NCBI GenBank assembly: GCA_039807445.1
Contig: JBDHRG010000033.1
Span: 1-25,836, forward strand
DNA length: 25,836 nucleotides
Reading direction: 5' to 3'
DNA from: JBDHRG01 sp039807445
GTDB lineage: Bacteria; Pseudomonadota; Gammaproteobacteria; Competibacterales; Competibacteraceae
The notes below the pieces were generated by a model, which was given only the letters and a program-made list of their open reading frames with translations, ran no database searches and was not told the DNA's origin. Shown here piece by piece: positions 1-7,990 of this stretch (positions are counted from its first letter, which is position 1; each line of letters begins with the position of its first letter). Made by a program: the position numbers and the translations under genes.

Positions 1-542
1 TGCAGGCGCAGCGCGCCGAGCGCCGGCGGCGGCTCGTCGGGCGGCAGCAGGCGTTCGGCGGCGATGTGCAGCACCAAGGCCGCGCCGTCGAGCGGGCGGA
101 CCAGCGCGAACTCGCCGGGCGCGCTCGCCGCGAGTACGCCGAGGCGCGCATCGCCGCCCGGCATCGACATGCCCGCGGGTAGGCTCGGCAGCGCCGGCGC
201 CTCGGGGCGCGTCGTGAACGCGCGCGTCCAGCCGCCGGCTTGGCGGCGGTACAGCTCGACGGCGGCGAGCTGGGGGTAGTGTGCGCGCAGCTGCGCCGTG
301 AAGCGCGCCAGCGGTGCTTCAGGGAGTTCGGGCGCGGCCTCGCGCAGCGCCGCGAGGCCGGCGAGCACCGCCTCGTGCTGCTCGGCGCGCTGCGTCAGCA
401 GCCGGTGCGCGATGCGCGAATCCTGCTCGAAGCGCGCCCGCGCCGCGTCGAGCCCGGCGCGCACCCCCAGCGCGCCGGCGCCCGCGGCGAGCGCAAGCCA
501 GGCGAGCAGGGCGAAAGTGTAGGTGCGGCGAGAAGAGAGCAT
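1..542 (-). CDS. Membrane sensor protein, N-terminal part (runs off left edge)
   Basis: An open frame begins at an ATG (540-542) and stays open to the window edge, giving about 180 residues. It starts with a short basic stretch (MLSSRRTY), followed by one hydrophobic segment at about residues 8-28. A mostly hydrophilic Ala/Arg/Leu-rich region follows, with helical then mixed character, as in the periplasmic sensing domain of a histidine kinase or other membrane sensor. No catalytic domain is visible because the gene is cut. It lies 37 bp after the TAXI lipoprotein gene on the same strand, so it is probably the third gene of that operon and may respond to the same solute. The start has only a weak ribosome-binding site. 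The sensor role is inferred from topology and context, not from a recognised motif. Confidence 0.6.
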   Translation of the reverse strand, partial: MLSSRRTYTFALLAWLALAAGAGALGVRAGLDAARARFEQDSRIAHRLLTQRAEQHEAVLAGLAALREAAPELPEAPLARFTAQLRAHYPQLAAVELYRRQAGGWTRAFTTRPEAPALPSLPAGMSMPGGDARLGVLAASAPGEFALVRPLDGAALVLHIAAERLLPPDEPPPALGALRL

Positions 543-579
543 GGCGGCGAGCGTAGCGGCACACCCGCCGCCCCGACAA

Positions 580-2040
580 TCAGTGCGTTTCCGGCGGCTT
601 CAGCACGCCGTCGTGCAGCGGCACGGTGACGCCGTCGCGGGCGTGGGCGCGGCCGATCAGCCCGCCCTGCAGGCTGCCGGCGGCGACGTAGTCGACGCGA
701 TCGTAGACCAGCGCGGCGATGCGTGCGGCTTCGCGCGCGGTCAGCGCGTCGGTGCCGGCGAGCAGTGCGGTGACGGCGACGGTGCGCACCGGTGCGGCCT
801 GGCCGGGGTAGGTGCCGGCCGGGATCGCGTACGGCACGTAGGCCGGCTCGGCCTTGACCAGCCGCGCGACGGCATCGTCGGCCAGCCCCACCAGTTTCAG
901 CGGCGAGCGCGCGGCGGCGGCCTGGATCTGTGCTGCCGGCGCACCGATCACCTGCAGCGCGGCGTCGAGCCTGCCGGCGGCGAGCGCCGCGAGCGCCTCG
1001 CCGGGCGCCAGCGCGGTGGCCTCGGCGAAGTCGGCCGGCGCCAGACCGTGCGCCGCGAGCGCCGCGAGCGCGGCGAGCCGCGTGCCCGAGCCCTCGGGGC
1101 CGAGGTTGACGCGCCGGCCGCGCACGTCGGCCAAGTTGGCGAGCGGGGCATCGGCGCGCGCCAGCACCTGCAGCGGCTCGGGATACAGCGCACCGAGCGC
1201 GCGCAGCCCGGACAGGGTCGGCACGTCGGCACTGGCCGGCAGCGCGCCGCGGAACGCTGCCGCGGCGACGTCGGACTGCACCAGCACGAGCGCGACCTTG
1301 CCCGCGGCGAGCAGGCGCAGGTTGTCGAGGCTGCCGGCGGTGGCGAGCGCCGTCGTGCGCAGCTCCGACTCGGTCGCCACGGCTTCGATCGCCTTGGCGA
1401 CGCGCCAGTACTCGCCGTCCTCGGGGCCGGCGGCGAGCGCGTAGCCGGCGCGCGCGCGGGTGAGTCGGCCCTGGATGCGGGTCCAGGCGTCGTCGAGCTC
1501 CTGCTCGACGATCAACACGCCCGGCGGCTTCATCGCGGTTTCGCTGACGCGCGCGGCGGCGTTGATCGCACCGAGCAGGCGGTCGAGCCGGGTCTCGGGC
1601 ACATCCTGCGCGGCTTCGGCGGGGGGCGCGGCGGTGGCGGCCGGCGCGGCGACGAAGGTCCAGCCGTCGCCGGCTTCGCGGAAGCGGGCGGTGCCGTTGA
1701 CCCCGAGCGTGCTGCCGGCCTTGTTGCCGCCCTTGACGATGCCCTCGAGCCCCTTGGGTCCGGCGCCGAGCACCGCGGCGAGCTGCGCCGAACCCGGGCC
1801 GGCCCAGGCGGCGAAGTCGTGGTCGCGGACGAGTTTCAGGCTCGCACGGAAGTAGACGATGCGCCCGCCGGCGGCATCGGGCGCGCTGCCCATGCGGCGC
1901 ACGTCCGCGAGCGCGAGCAGTCCGGGCAGACGCGTGGCGAGTTCGGTCTCGAGGCTCGCGCGCAGTGCGGCTTCGTCGGGGGCGCGCGAACAGCCGGCGG
2001 CAAGGGCGCCCAGCAGCAGGCAAACGATCCAGCGGCGCAT
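580..2040 (-). CDS. TAXI-family TRAP-type solute-binding lipoprotein
   Basis: This 486-residue protein starts with a lipoprotein signal (MRRWIVCLLLGALAAGC; lipid-modified Cys at 17), so the mature protein should be membrane-anchored and face the periplasm. The C-terminal two thirds match the TAXI (TRAP-associated extracytoplasmic immunogenic) solute-binding fold: an ATAGSLDNLRLLAAGKV-like entry, a GPEGSGTR binding loop, an AIPAGTYPGQ segment and a terminal VPLHDGVLKP (family pattern IPLHPGA). Residues of about 1-160 form an extra N-terminal region not needed for a minimal TAXI protein. TAXI proteins normally serve TRAP permeases, but none is present here. The gene starts 3 bp after gltS, with a strong GGAGGAGG site inside the end of gltS, implying a shared transcript and translational coupling. 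Some characterised TAXI proteins bind glutamate or related acids, which fits a GltS partner; the ligand here is inferred. Confidence 0.85.
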   Translation of the reverse strand: MRRWIVCLLLGALAAGCSRAPDEAALRASLETELATRLPGLLALADVRRMGSAPDAAGGRIVYFRASLKLVRDHDFAAWAGPGSAQLAAVLGAGPKGLEGIVKGGNKAGSTLGVNGTARFREAGDGWTFVAAPAATAAPPAEAAQDVPETRLDRLLGAINAAARVSETAMKPPGVLIVEQELDDAWTRIQGRLTRARAGYALAAGPEDGEYWRVAKAIEAVATESELRTTALATAGSLDNLRLLAAGKVALVLVQSDVAAAAFRGALPASADVPTLSGLRALGALYPEPLQVLARADAPLANLADVRGRRVNLGPEGSGTRLAALAALAAHGLAPADFAEATALAPGEALAALAAGRLDAALQVIGAPAAQIQAAAARSPLKLVGLADDAVARLVKAEPAYVPYAIPAGTYPGQAAPVRTVAVTALLAGTDALTAREAARIAALVYDRVDYVAAGSLQGGLIGRAHARDGVTVPLHDGVLKPPETH

Positions 2041-2043
2041 CGC

Positions 2044-3252
2044 TCAGCCTCCTCCCAGCAGCGGCAGCGCGAGCCAGCCGGTGATCACCAGGGCGTTGAC
2101 CAGGTCGATGAAGAAGGCGCCGACCAGCGGCACGATCAGCATCGCGTCGGGCGAAGGGCCGTAGCGTGCGGTCAATGCCTGCATGTTGGCGATCGCGGTC
2201 GCGGTCGCGCCCATGCCGAAGCCGATGAAGCCGGCGGCCATCACCGCCGAGTCGTAGTTGCGCCCCATCACGCGGAAGCTGACCAAGGCGGCGTACAGCG
2301 CGGCGAAGGCGGACTGGGCGAACAGGATCAGCATCAGCGGCCCGGCCAGGCCGAGCAGTTCCCACAGCTTGACCCCCATCATCGTCATCGCCAGGAACAG
2401 CGACAGGAACACCGTGCCGAGCAGGTCGACGGTCTCCTGGTGCAGGTGCAGCCGCCCGCTCAGGGCGCCGAGGTTGCGGATCAAGACGCCGACGAACAGG
2501 CACCACAGGAAAGCCGGCAGTGTGACCGGGCCGAGCTGGGCGTTGCGGTCGAGCCAGCCGCCGGCGAGCAGGGAGACGAACACCGCGCCGAGCGCGACGA
2601 TCACCGTCTCGACTGCGACCGGGCCGGCTTCGAACGCGGTCTCGGGGTGGCCGGGATCGACCGCGTGGTGCTCGGGGGCGCGGCCCTCGAGCTTGTGGCG
2701 CGCCATCAGCCACTGCGCCACCGGGCCGCCGATCAGCCCGCCGATCACCAGGCCGAAGGTCGCCGCGGTCACCGTCAGCTCGATCGCGCCCTGCAGGTTC
2801 AGCGTGTCGGCGAAACGCCCGGCGTAGGCCGCACCGGTGCCGTGGCCGCCGACCAAGGTGATCGAGCCGCCGATCAGCCCGACCACCGGGTGCAGGTCGA
2901 GCGCGGACGCGACCGCGACGCCGACGGCGTTCTGCAGCACGACGAAGGGCGCGATCGCGAGCAGGAACAGCGCGAGCTTCGGGCCGCCGCGCTTGAGCGT
3001 CTTCAGATCGGCGCCGAGGCCGATGGTCGCGAAGAAGGCGAGCAGCAGCGGCGCGCGCAGCGTGGCGTCGAACTGGAACTCGAGGCCGGTGGCGGCGCGG
3101 GCGAGCATGATCAGCACCGCGAACAGCAGCCCGCCGGTGATCGGCGTCGGGATGTTGTACTGCGCGAGCACGCCGACGTGGCGGTTGAGCCAGCCGCCGA
3201 GCAGCAGCACGGCGACGGCCAGCGCGAGCGTGGCGAATGCGTCGAAAGCCAT
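2044..3252 (-). CDS. gltS: Sodium/glutamate symporter, GltS family
   Basis: A 402-residue, highly hydrophobic protein, close to the usual length of about 400 for GltS. GltS takes up glutamate across the inner membrane coupled to sodium. The two inverted-topology halves are visible. The first half carries the conserved GGHGTGAAYAG re-entrant loop and the IPTPITGGL start motif; the second carries the matching GFIGFGMGATATAIANMQA loop. The frame stays open upstream, but the ATG at 3250-3252 is preferred: the family begins about there and AGGGAG lies 7-8 bases before it. It is the first gene of an operon with a TAXI binding lipoprotein and a sensor-like protein. Transporting glutamate specifically follows from the family and could differ here. 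Confidence 0.92.
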   Translation of the reverse strand: MAFDAFATLALAVAVLLLGGWLNRHVGVLAQYNIPTPITGGLLFAVLIMLARAATGLEFQFDATLRAPLLLAFFATIGLGADLKTLKRGGPKLALFLLAIAPFVVLQNAVGVAVASALDLHPVVGLIGGSITLVGGHGTGAAYAGRFADTLNLQGAIELTVTAATFGLVIGGLIGGPVAQWLMARHKLEGRAPEHHAVDPGHPETAFEAGPVAVETVIVALGAVFVSLLAGGWLDRNAQLGPVTLPAFLWCLFVGVLIRNLGALSGRLHLHQETVDLLGTVFLSLFLAMTMMGVKLWELLGLAGPLMLILFAQSAFAALYAALVSFRVMGRNYDSAVMAAGFIGFGMGATATAIANMQALTARYGPSPDAMLIVPLVGAFFIDLVNALVITGWLALPLLGGG

Positions 3253-3500
3253 GGCGGTGCTCCCTGCGTTTGTTGTTGGCGGGGCAAGTATAGGCGGGGT
3301 GGGATTCAGTCGATGGTGCCGGGCGCGGCGCGGACACGGTGACCGCGGTCGAGACGAGTTCGCTGCCGCTGTCGGCGGGGTGAGCGAACGGCTGTTCTGC
3401 ACGTGCCGTCTCGATTAGCATCTGCCGGCCGGCAGCGGCGGAACTCGCTCCGGGGCGTCCGGCGCAGGAGCTGCGGCGGCTGGGCGCGAGCACGGGGAAC

Positions 3501-3505
3501 GGAGG
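3501..3505 (+). promoter_or_regulatory. Ribosome-binding site fixing the GTG start of the diguanylate cyclase
   Basis: GGAGG lies five bases before a GTG at 3511. The frame is open further upstream, but those codons read as Arg/Gly-rich sequence with no family resemblance and no comparable site. Confidence 0.65.
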
Positions 3506-3510
3506 TCGGC

Positions 3511-4680
3511 GTGGTCCTGGACATCGAGACGATGGTGGGCGTGATGGCCCTCCTCGGTGCGCTCGCGGCGCTCGGCTTCGCGGCGATGGCGCCGCATCGG
3601 CCGCGCGACGGCATCCGGATGTGGACGCTGGCGCTGGCGACGATCGCGCTCGGCTGGCTGGTGCTGCGGATCGACCTGCAGATGGTGGTGGCGGTGCGGC
3701 TGTTCGGGCCGGCGGCCATGATCCTGTCGGGCGGCTTCGCGCTGATGACGCTGGCCTTCGCGCGCTTCGCCGAGCGCAGCCTGCCGCCCGGCTTCCTGGC
3801 CGGACCGGTGCTGCTCGGTGCGCTCGGGCAGTGGCTGAGCGCCTCCGAGCCGGCGCTGCAGATCGCGTGCGCCAACGGCGTGTTCGCGCTGCAGCGGCTG
3901 CAGCTGGTGGCGGTGCTCTGGCGCATGCCGGATTGCGGCGCACCGCGCATCCGCGTGACGCTGATCGCCTGTTTCGGCCTGGCGGCGGCGCTGCTGGTGC
4001 TGCGCTGCGCCGAGCTGCTGCTCCACGACGGCCCGCTGGCCCCGAGCGGGCTGCGCAGTGCCATCGAGAGCGCGAACTTCGTCGTCGGGGTTGGCGCCTT
4101 CGTGCTCGGCTCGTTCGGCCTGCTGGTGCTGCACCGCGAGCGCGCCGAGCAGGCGCTGCGGCAGCTCGCCACCCGCGACTCCCTGACCGAGCTGTTCAAC
4201 CGCCGGCATTTCTTCGAGCTGACCGAGCGGGCGCTGGCGGCGGCGCAGCGCCGCCAGCGCCCGGTCGCGCTGCTGATGGTCGACATCGACCACTTCAAGC
4301 GCATCAACGATACGCACGGCCACCTGGTCGGCGACGAGGTGCTGCGCGACTTCGCGCAGGTGGCCGGCGCCGGCCTGCGCACCGAAGACCTGGTCGCACG
4401 CTTTGGCGGCGAAGAGTTCGTGGTCCTGCTGCCCGAGACCAGCCGCGAGGCGGCCTGGGCGGCGGCCGAGCGGCTGCGCTGCGCCGTCGAGCTGCGCGAG
4501 GTCGGCGCCGCGCGGGTCCGCTACACCGTCAGCATCGGCCTGTGCACGCTGGCGCCGGCCACCCCGCTGGCCGAGATGTTGTGCTGCGCCGACCGGGCGC
4601 TGTACCGCGCCAAGGCGGGCGGACGCAACCGCAGCGTGGCGAGCGACGAGTCGCTCATCCGGGCCGCGTTCGGCCGCTGA
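3511..4680 (+). CDS. Membrane-anchored diguanylate cyclase (GGDEF)
   Basis: A 389-residue protein that should make cyclic di-GMP from two GTP. Residues of about 5-210 hold six or seven hydrophobic segments, an integral-membrane sensory region I cannot assign to a named domain. A short linker (HRERAEQALRQLATRD) leads to a GGDEF domain with the usual TRDSLTELFNRR opening, the metal-binding MVDIDHFKRIND segment and the active-site loop RFGGEEF (GGEEF at about 299-303). The RxxD inhibitory site (RTED) sits exactly five residues before GGEEF, so product inhibition is expected. The GTG start at 3511 is chosen for its GGAGG site. It stands alone, divergent from gltS. A PilZ protein is encoded 4 kb away in the flgMN operon, a possible but unproven effector. 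Confidence 0.9.
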   Translation: MVLDIETMVGVMALLGALAALGFAAMAPHRPRDGIRMWTLALATIALGWLVLRIDLQMVVAVRLFGPAAMILSGGFALMTLAFARFAERSLPPGFLAGPVLLGALGQWLSASEPALQIACANGVFALQRLQLVAVLWRMPDCGAPRIRVTLIACFGLAAALLVLRCAELLLHDGPLAPSGLRSAIESANFVVGVGAFVLGSFGLLVLHRERAEQALRQLATRDSLTELFNRRHFFELTERALAAAQRRQRPVALLMVDIDHFKRINDTHGHLVGDEVLRDFAQVAGAGLRTEDLVARFGGEEFVVLLPETSREAAWAAAERLRCAVELREVGAARVRYTVSIGLCTLAPATPLAEMLCCADRALYRAKAGGRNRSVASDESLIRAAFGR

Positions 4681-4691
4681 GCTTCCCGCCG

Positions 4692-4720
4692 CCGGCGCGA
4701 TCACCGCGCGGGCGCGTTTT
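4692..4720 (+). terminator. Possible weak intrinsic terminator after the diguanylate cyclase
   Basis: Arms at 4692-4699 and 4705-4712 pair with one mismatch around a five-base loop. They are followed by CGCG and four Ts. The short T tract and the intervening CGCG make termination uncertain. Confidence 0.3.
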
Positions 4721-4934
4721 CCTCGACTATCCTCAGCCCTTGCACACCCGGGCGAAGCGGCCCCGCGCCGCTGCGCCCGCTGACGACATCCACAACGGCG
4801 TGTGCGTGTCTGCTCATGCGAGCCTGCTGCCTCAGGCCCGCCCGGGCGCTTGATGCGGGAGGCGGGCCGTCTCGCGGCGGCTCGGGGCCGTCGGTCGCCG
4901 CCGGCGGCGCTCACCAGGAACCAGGGGGGACGCC

Positions 4935-7340
4935 ATGCATCCCGAAGAACCGCTCGATCCCGAGGAACTGCACGACGAGGACTTCCAGTTCGTACTGAAA
5001 GCCCTGCTCGCGGCCTACACGCCGCTGCTCGAGGAGGACCTCAAGCGCGCCCAGGACCCCGAGGCGCTGAAGAAGGAGGCCGAGGCCCGGCCGCCGGACT
5101 GCGAAGAGGAGCTGGCGCTGGGGGGACGCCTGTTCGACGCCTTCTTCAGCGAAGAGATCGCGCTGCGCTCGCTGCCCCCGGAGGGCCGCGAACTGCTCGG
5201 CCCGCCCGAGCGCTGGCGCTGGTGCCTGCTGCACATCCGCTGCTGCCTGATCTTCGGCTGGCTGGTGTGCCGGCGGCCGCGCAGCTTCCGTGCCTTCGCC
5301 TATTACCTGTACCGCTACTGGCGCTGCATCCGCGAGGTGCTGGGCAGACCGGTCAGCACCCCGCCGACGTCCGAGGAGCGGCAAGACTTCGAGCTCCTGG
5401 TCAAGGCGCTGGCCGGCGCGTACAAGCCCTACCTGAGCGATCAGCTGGCGTCGGTCGAGTTTCCCGCCGGCCTGCCCGACGAGGTGCTCACCGGCCGGAT
5501 CGACTGCTTCGAGGGCGACGAGGCGGCGATCTTCGAGCGCCTGCACACGCTCGAGGTCGCGCGGGCGCTGCTCGGCCGCGAAGCCTTCGAAGAGCATGCC
5601 AAAGCGCCGTTCTTCTGGTTCTGCCGCTGCTGGTGCCTGTGCGCGATCCGCTTCGGCTGCTGCCTGGCGTCGGCGAAGAATTTCGTCGACGTGCTGCGCT
5701 GCCTGGCCTGGTACCGGCGCTGCCTGCGCGAATGCTTCCGCCCGCTGCACTGCGATCTGGACGCGCCGAGCGGGTGCACCGAGGAGGCGTTCGAACCCAA
5801 GGTCGGTGGGCTGGCGGTGGCGGTGATCGGTACCGCCGCCGGCGCCTTCTTCGACCGCTACACGCTGCAATGGCGCAAGGTCGAAGGCGCGGGCTGCGAC
5901 GACGAGGCCGGCTGGAGCAGCGACGGCGTGGTTTACCCGGGCGGCGGGACCAGCGGCGCCAGCGCGGTGGTCGGCGGGCTGCTCGGCTGGATCAACACCA
6001 CGGTCCTGCCGGGCGGCTCGTACGAGGTGCGCGTGTGCGTGTTCGCCTCGCAGCCGCAGGGGGCGCGGCGCTGCTGCTGCATCGTGTTCAACCTGTTCAA
6101 GCGCCTGGTGTGGATCGAGCGCATCGCCAACGCTCCGGTGCAGACCCCGCCCGGGCCGTTCGTCTCGACCGCGCCGATCGTCAGCGCCAATCCCGGCGGC
6201 AGCCTGGTGCCGGTCGGCTGCTGCGTCACCGTCAAGGGCAGCGCCTTCGTCGGCGACTGCAACGATCGCAGGATCAAGTGCTTCGACCTGCGCTACGGCC
6301 TGAACTTCCTGCCCGGCCCGGGCGAGGCCGGCTTCAACCCGGGCGACTACTTCGGCTCGCTGCTGGTGCCGACCGGGCCGGTCTGCTACGTCCCGCCCGA
6401 GGAGGCCGGCAAGCGCGCGCCGTGGAACCAGGTGATCGGCCGCGCGCTGACCACGCGCCTGGTCAAGACCACGATCGAGCTGTTCGGCTCGACGATCGAG
6501 GTGTGGAAGCTGCAAGACTTCTGCTTCGACAGCGCCAGCCTGCTGCCGCCGTGCCCCGATGCCCAGCACACCTGCCGCAGCGGCAAGTACACGCTGCTGC
6601 TCGACGTCGAGGACACCCTCGGCAACCACTACTACGACACGCAGCACGTCTGGTTCGACAACAAGCCGATCCACGTCGAGTTCGGCGGGCTCGAAGGCGT
6701 GGCCGGCTGCGACGACGTCAGCCTGAAGAAGATGGTCCCGCCCGGGGCGCCGTGCGGCATCCCCTGGCCGCTGAACCTGCTCGGCATCGCCTACGACGAG
6801 TTCATCGACAACGCCGACCTCGGCTACCCGAGCGACAACTTCGACTTCTACACGCTGTCGATCACGCGCCAGGGCGGACCGACCTACACGGTGCCGATCA
6901 CGCCGGTGCTGCCGCCGCTCGGCGGCACCGCGCCGCTGGTCGGCATCACCCGCGTCGGCGATCCGGGCACGCGCTGCGAAGAGAGCTTCCTCGGCTGTCC
7001 GCCGCCGCCGCACCCGCCGAAGTTCCACGGGGTGCTGAGCCGGCTCGACTTGCGCATCTTCGATGCGGTCTGCGCGCAGGCGCTCGACGACCCGCCGTTC
7101 GTCGCCCCCTTCGTGTTCGCACCGCCGGCGGGCTTCGCGCTCGAGCGCGGCGAATGCTGCGGCTACACCTTCCAGCTCTACGCCCAGGACAAGACCTGGA
7201 GCGACGGCGGCGGCGCGGGACAGTGCCACCGCGCCTGGTCGCTGCCGTGGGCGGTGTGCATCTGCAACGACCTCGGCGAGCGCGATCGGGGCGAGCGGCG
7301 CGATCGGGATCAGCGGAGCGATCGGTGGCCGCTGCCCTGA
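4935..7340 (+). CDS. Large cysteine-rich protein of unknown function with duplicated N-terminal domain
   Basis: I do not recognise this 801-residue protein. The ATG at 4935 follows GGGGGGA with good spacing. About 40 residues (5 percent) are Cys, many as CC or CCC pairs. No signal peptide is visible. Residues 16-137 and 151-270 are two copies of one mostly helical domain: DFQFVLKALLAAYTPLL matches DFELLVKALAGAYKPYL, and RCCLIFGWLVC matches the FGCCLA region. Beyond residue 285 the sequence looks like beta-sandwich modules, with YTLQWRKVEG, LGWINTTVLPGGSYEVRVCV, KYTLLLDVEDTLGNHYYDTQ, HVWFDNKPI and GYTFQLYAQDKTW. These recall Ig-like repeat proteins, but that is a pattern judgement only. The end (about residues 776-801) is an Arg/Asp-rich tail made by an 18-bp DNA repeat. 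Its stop overlaps the next start (ATGA), indicating a co-translated set. Confidence 0.75.
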   Translation: MHPEEPLDPEELHDEDFQFVLKALLAAYTPLLEEDLKRAQDPEALKKEAEARPPDCEEELALGGRLFDAFFSEEIALRSLPPEGRELLGPPERWRWCLLHIRCCLIFGWLVCRRPRSFRAFAYYLYRYWRCIREVLGRPVSTPPTSEERQDFELLVKALAGAYKPYLSDQLASVEFPAGLPDEVLTGRIDCFEGDEAAIFERLHTLEVARALLGREAFEEHAKAPFFWFCRCWCLCAIRFGCCLASAKNFVDVLRCLAWYRRCLRECFRPLHCDLDAPSGCTEEAFEPKVGGLAVAVIGTAAGAFFDRYTLQWRKVEGAGCDDEAGWSSDGVVYPGGGTSGASAVVGGLLGWINTTVLPGGSYEVRVCVFASQPQGARRCCCIVFNLFKRLVWIERIANAPVQTPPGPFVSTAPIVSANPGGSLVPVGCCVTVKGSAFVGDCNDRRIKCFDLRYGLNFLPGPGEAGFNPGDYFGSLLVPTGPVCYVPPEEAGKRAPWNQVIGRALTTRLVKTTIELFGSTIEVWKLQDFCFDSASLLPPCPDAQHTCRSGKYTLLLDVEDTLGNHYYDTQHVWFDNKPIHVEFGGLEGVAGCDDVSLKKMVPPGAPCGIPWPLNLLGIAYDEFIDNADLGYPSDNFDFYTLSITRQGGPTYTVPITPVLPPLGGTAPLVGITRVGDPGTRCEESFLGCPPPPHPPKFHGVLSRLDLRIFDAVCAQALDDPPFVAPFVFAPPAGFALERGECCGYTFQLYAQDKTWSDGGGAGQCHRAWSLPWAVCICNDLGERDRGERRDRDQRSDRWPLP
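7282..7325 (+). repeat. 18-bp tandem repeat at the 3' end of the cysteine-rich gene
   Basis: GCGATCGG recurs at 7282, 7300 and 7318, exactly 18 bases apart, giving about two and a half imperfect units. The period is six codons, so the frame is kept and the units encode RDRGER and RDRDQR followed by SDR. Confidence 0.75.
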
Positions 7341-7732
7341 TGGGCGAGGTCGAGTTCTGGCCACGGCTGGTGCTGGCCATCCTCGCGACCTGGCGGCTGA
7401 CGCACCTGCTGGCGCGCGAGGATGGCCCGGCCGAGCTCGTCGCCCGCATGCGGGCACGGCTCGGCGCGGGTGCGCTGGGGCGGGCGCTGGATTGCTTCCA
7501 CTGCCTGAGCCTGTGGATCGCCGCACCGCTGGCGCTGTGGCTGACGTCGGGACCCTGGGACTGGCTGTTCGCCTGGCTGGCGCTGTCGGGTGCGGCGTGC
7601 CTGCTCGAGCGCCTGGGCGAGCGGCCGGTGCTGATCGAAGCGATGGGAGGGCAAGACGATGGGATGCTGCGGACAGCGGCGGATGGGGATGCACCCGCCG
7701 GCGACGCGCCACGAACCCGCAGCGGCGCCTGA
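7340..7732 (+). CDS. Small membrane protein, DUF1360-like
   Basis: A 130-residue protein starting at the ATG that overlaps the previous stop (ATGA). Residues of about 5-110 resemble the DUF1360 pattern: an opening helix with WRLTHLLAREDGP, a central CFHCLSLWIAAPLALWL membrane segment with a C-x-x-C pair, and a second hydrophobic helix (LFAWLALSGAACLLERL). Two or three membrane passes are likely. The last 20 or so residues are Gly/Asp/Arg-rich and lie where the next gene overlaps in another frame. The biochemical function of this family is not known to me. Context ties it to the large cysteine-rich protein, perhaps as a membrane anchor or chaperone, which is inference. The family assignment is from memory of the pattern and moderately sure. 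Confidence 0.65.
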   Translation: MGEVEFWPRLVLAILATWRLTHLLAREDGPAELVARMRARLGAGALGRALDCFHCLSLWIAAPLALWLTSGPWDWLFAWLALSGAACLLERLGERPVLIEAMGGQDDGMLRTAADGDAPAGDAPRTRSGA

Positions 7733-7970
7733 GCCGCGCGCGCCGGCGCCGTCGGCACCGGCGCGCGACCCCGGTCCGGCGCGCGACCCCGAGCCCCAGG
7801 CGCCGCGCGACGCGATGTCGCTGCGCTATCTCGAGACCGCGCCGATCCTGGTGCACGGCCCGGTCAGCGGCCGGCCGTACCGCTTCTCGGACGCCGCACC
7901 GGTGCAGCGGGTCGACCTGCGCGACGCCGAGGCGCTGCTGCGGACGCGGTTCTTCCGGCGGGCGTATTGA
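7659..7970 (+). CDS. Small MGCCGQ protein of unknown function
   Basis: A 103-residue protein whose ATG follows GGGAGGGC at a good distance, overlapping the DUF1360-like gene by 74 bases in another frame. It has three parts: an MGCCGQRR start with adjacent cysteines, a Pro/Ala-rich linker (about 18-50), and a C-terminal module (about 52-103) with ILVHGPVSGRPYRF, a VDLRDAEALL helix and an RFFRRAY end. I recall similar small proteins with a GP-TG-x-x-YRF core as unnamed hypotheticals, but know of no function. The good ribosome-binding site and patterned C-terminus argue for a real gene. It is the last gene before the convergent flgMN-PilZ operon. The Cys pair may relate to the cysteine-rich partner, but this is speculation. 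Confidence 0.65.
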   Translation: MGCCGQRRMGMHPPATRHEPAAAPEPRAPAPSAPARDPGPARDPEPQAPRDAMSLRYLETAPILVHGPVSGRPYRFSDAAPVQRVDLRDAEALLRTRFFRRAY

Positions 7971-7990
7971 ACGCATCGCCGGGCGGCAGC

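Noticed and set aside
523..3342. Plus-strand open frame of about 940 codons
   Set aside because: Antisense to gltS and the TAXI gene; rich in Arg, Gly, Gln and His without motifs. Treated as a shadow.
3253..3510. Promoters in the gltS-diguanylate cyclase gap
   Set aside because: No convincing -35/-10, -24/-12 or FliA element is seen on either strand, although divergent transcription must start here.
395..3943. Open frame of nearly 1200 codons on the minus strand
   Set aside because: It runs across the TAXI and gltS genes in another frame, with Arg/Ala/Pro-rich sequence and no family pattern. High GC makes stops rare in such shadow frames.
4721..4934. Promoter for the cysteine-rich cluster
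   Set aside because: A TTGCA near 4740 has no GG at the required sigma-54 distance, and no clear sigma-70 pair is seen.
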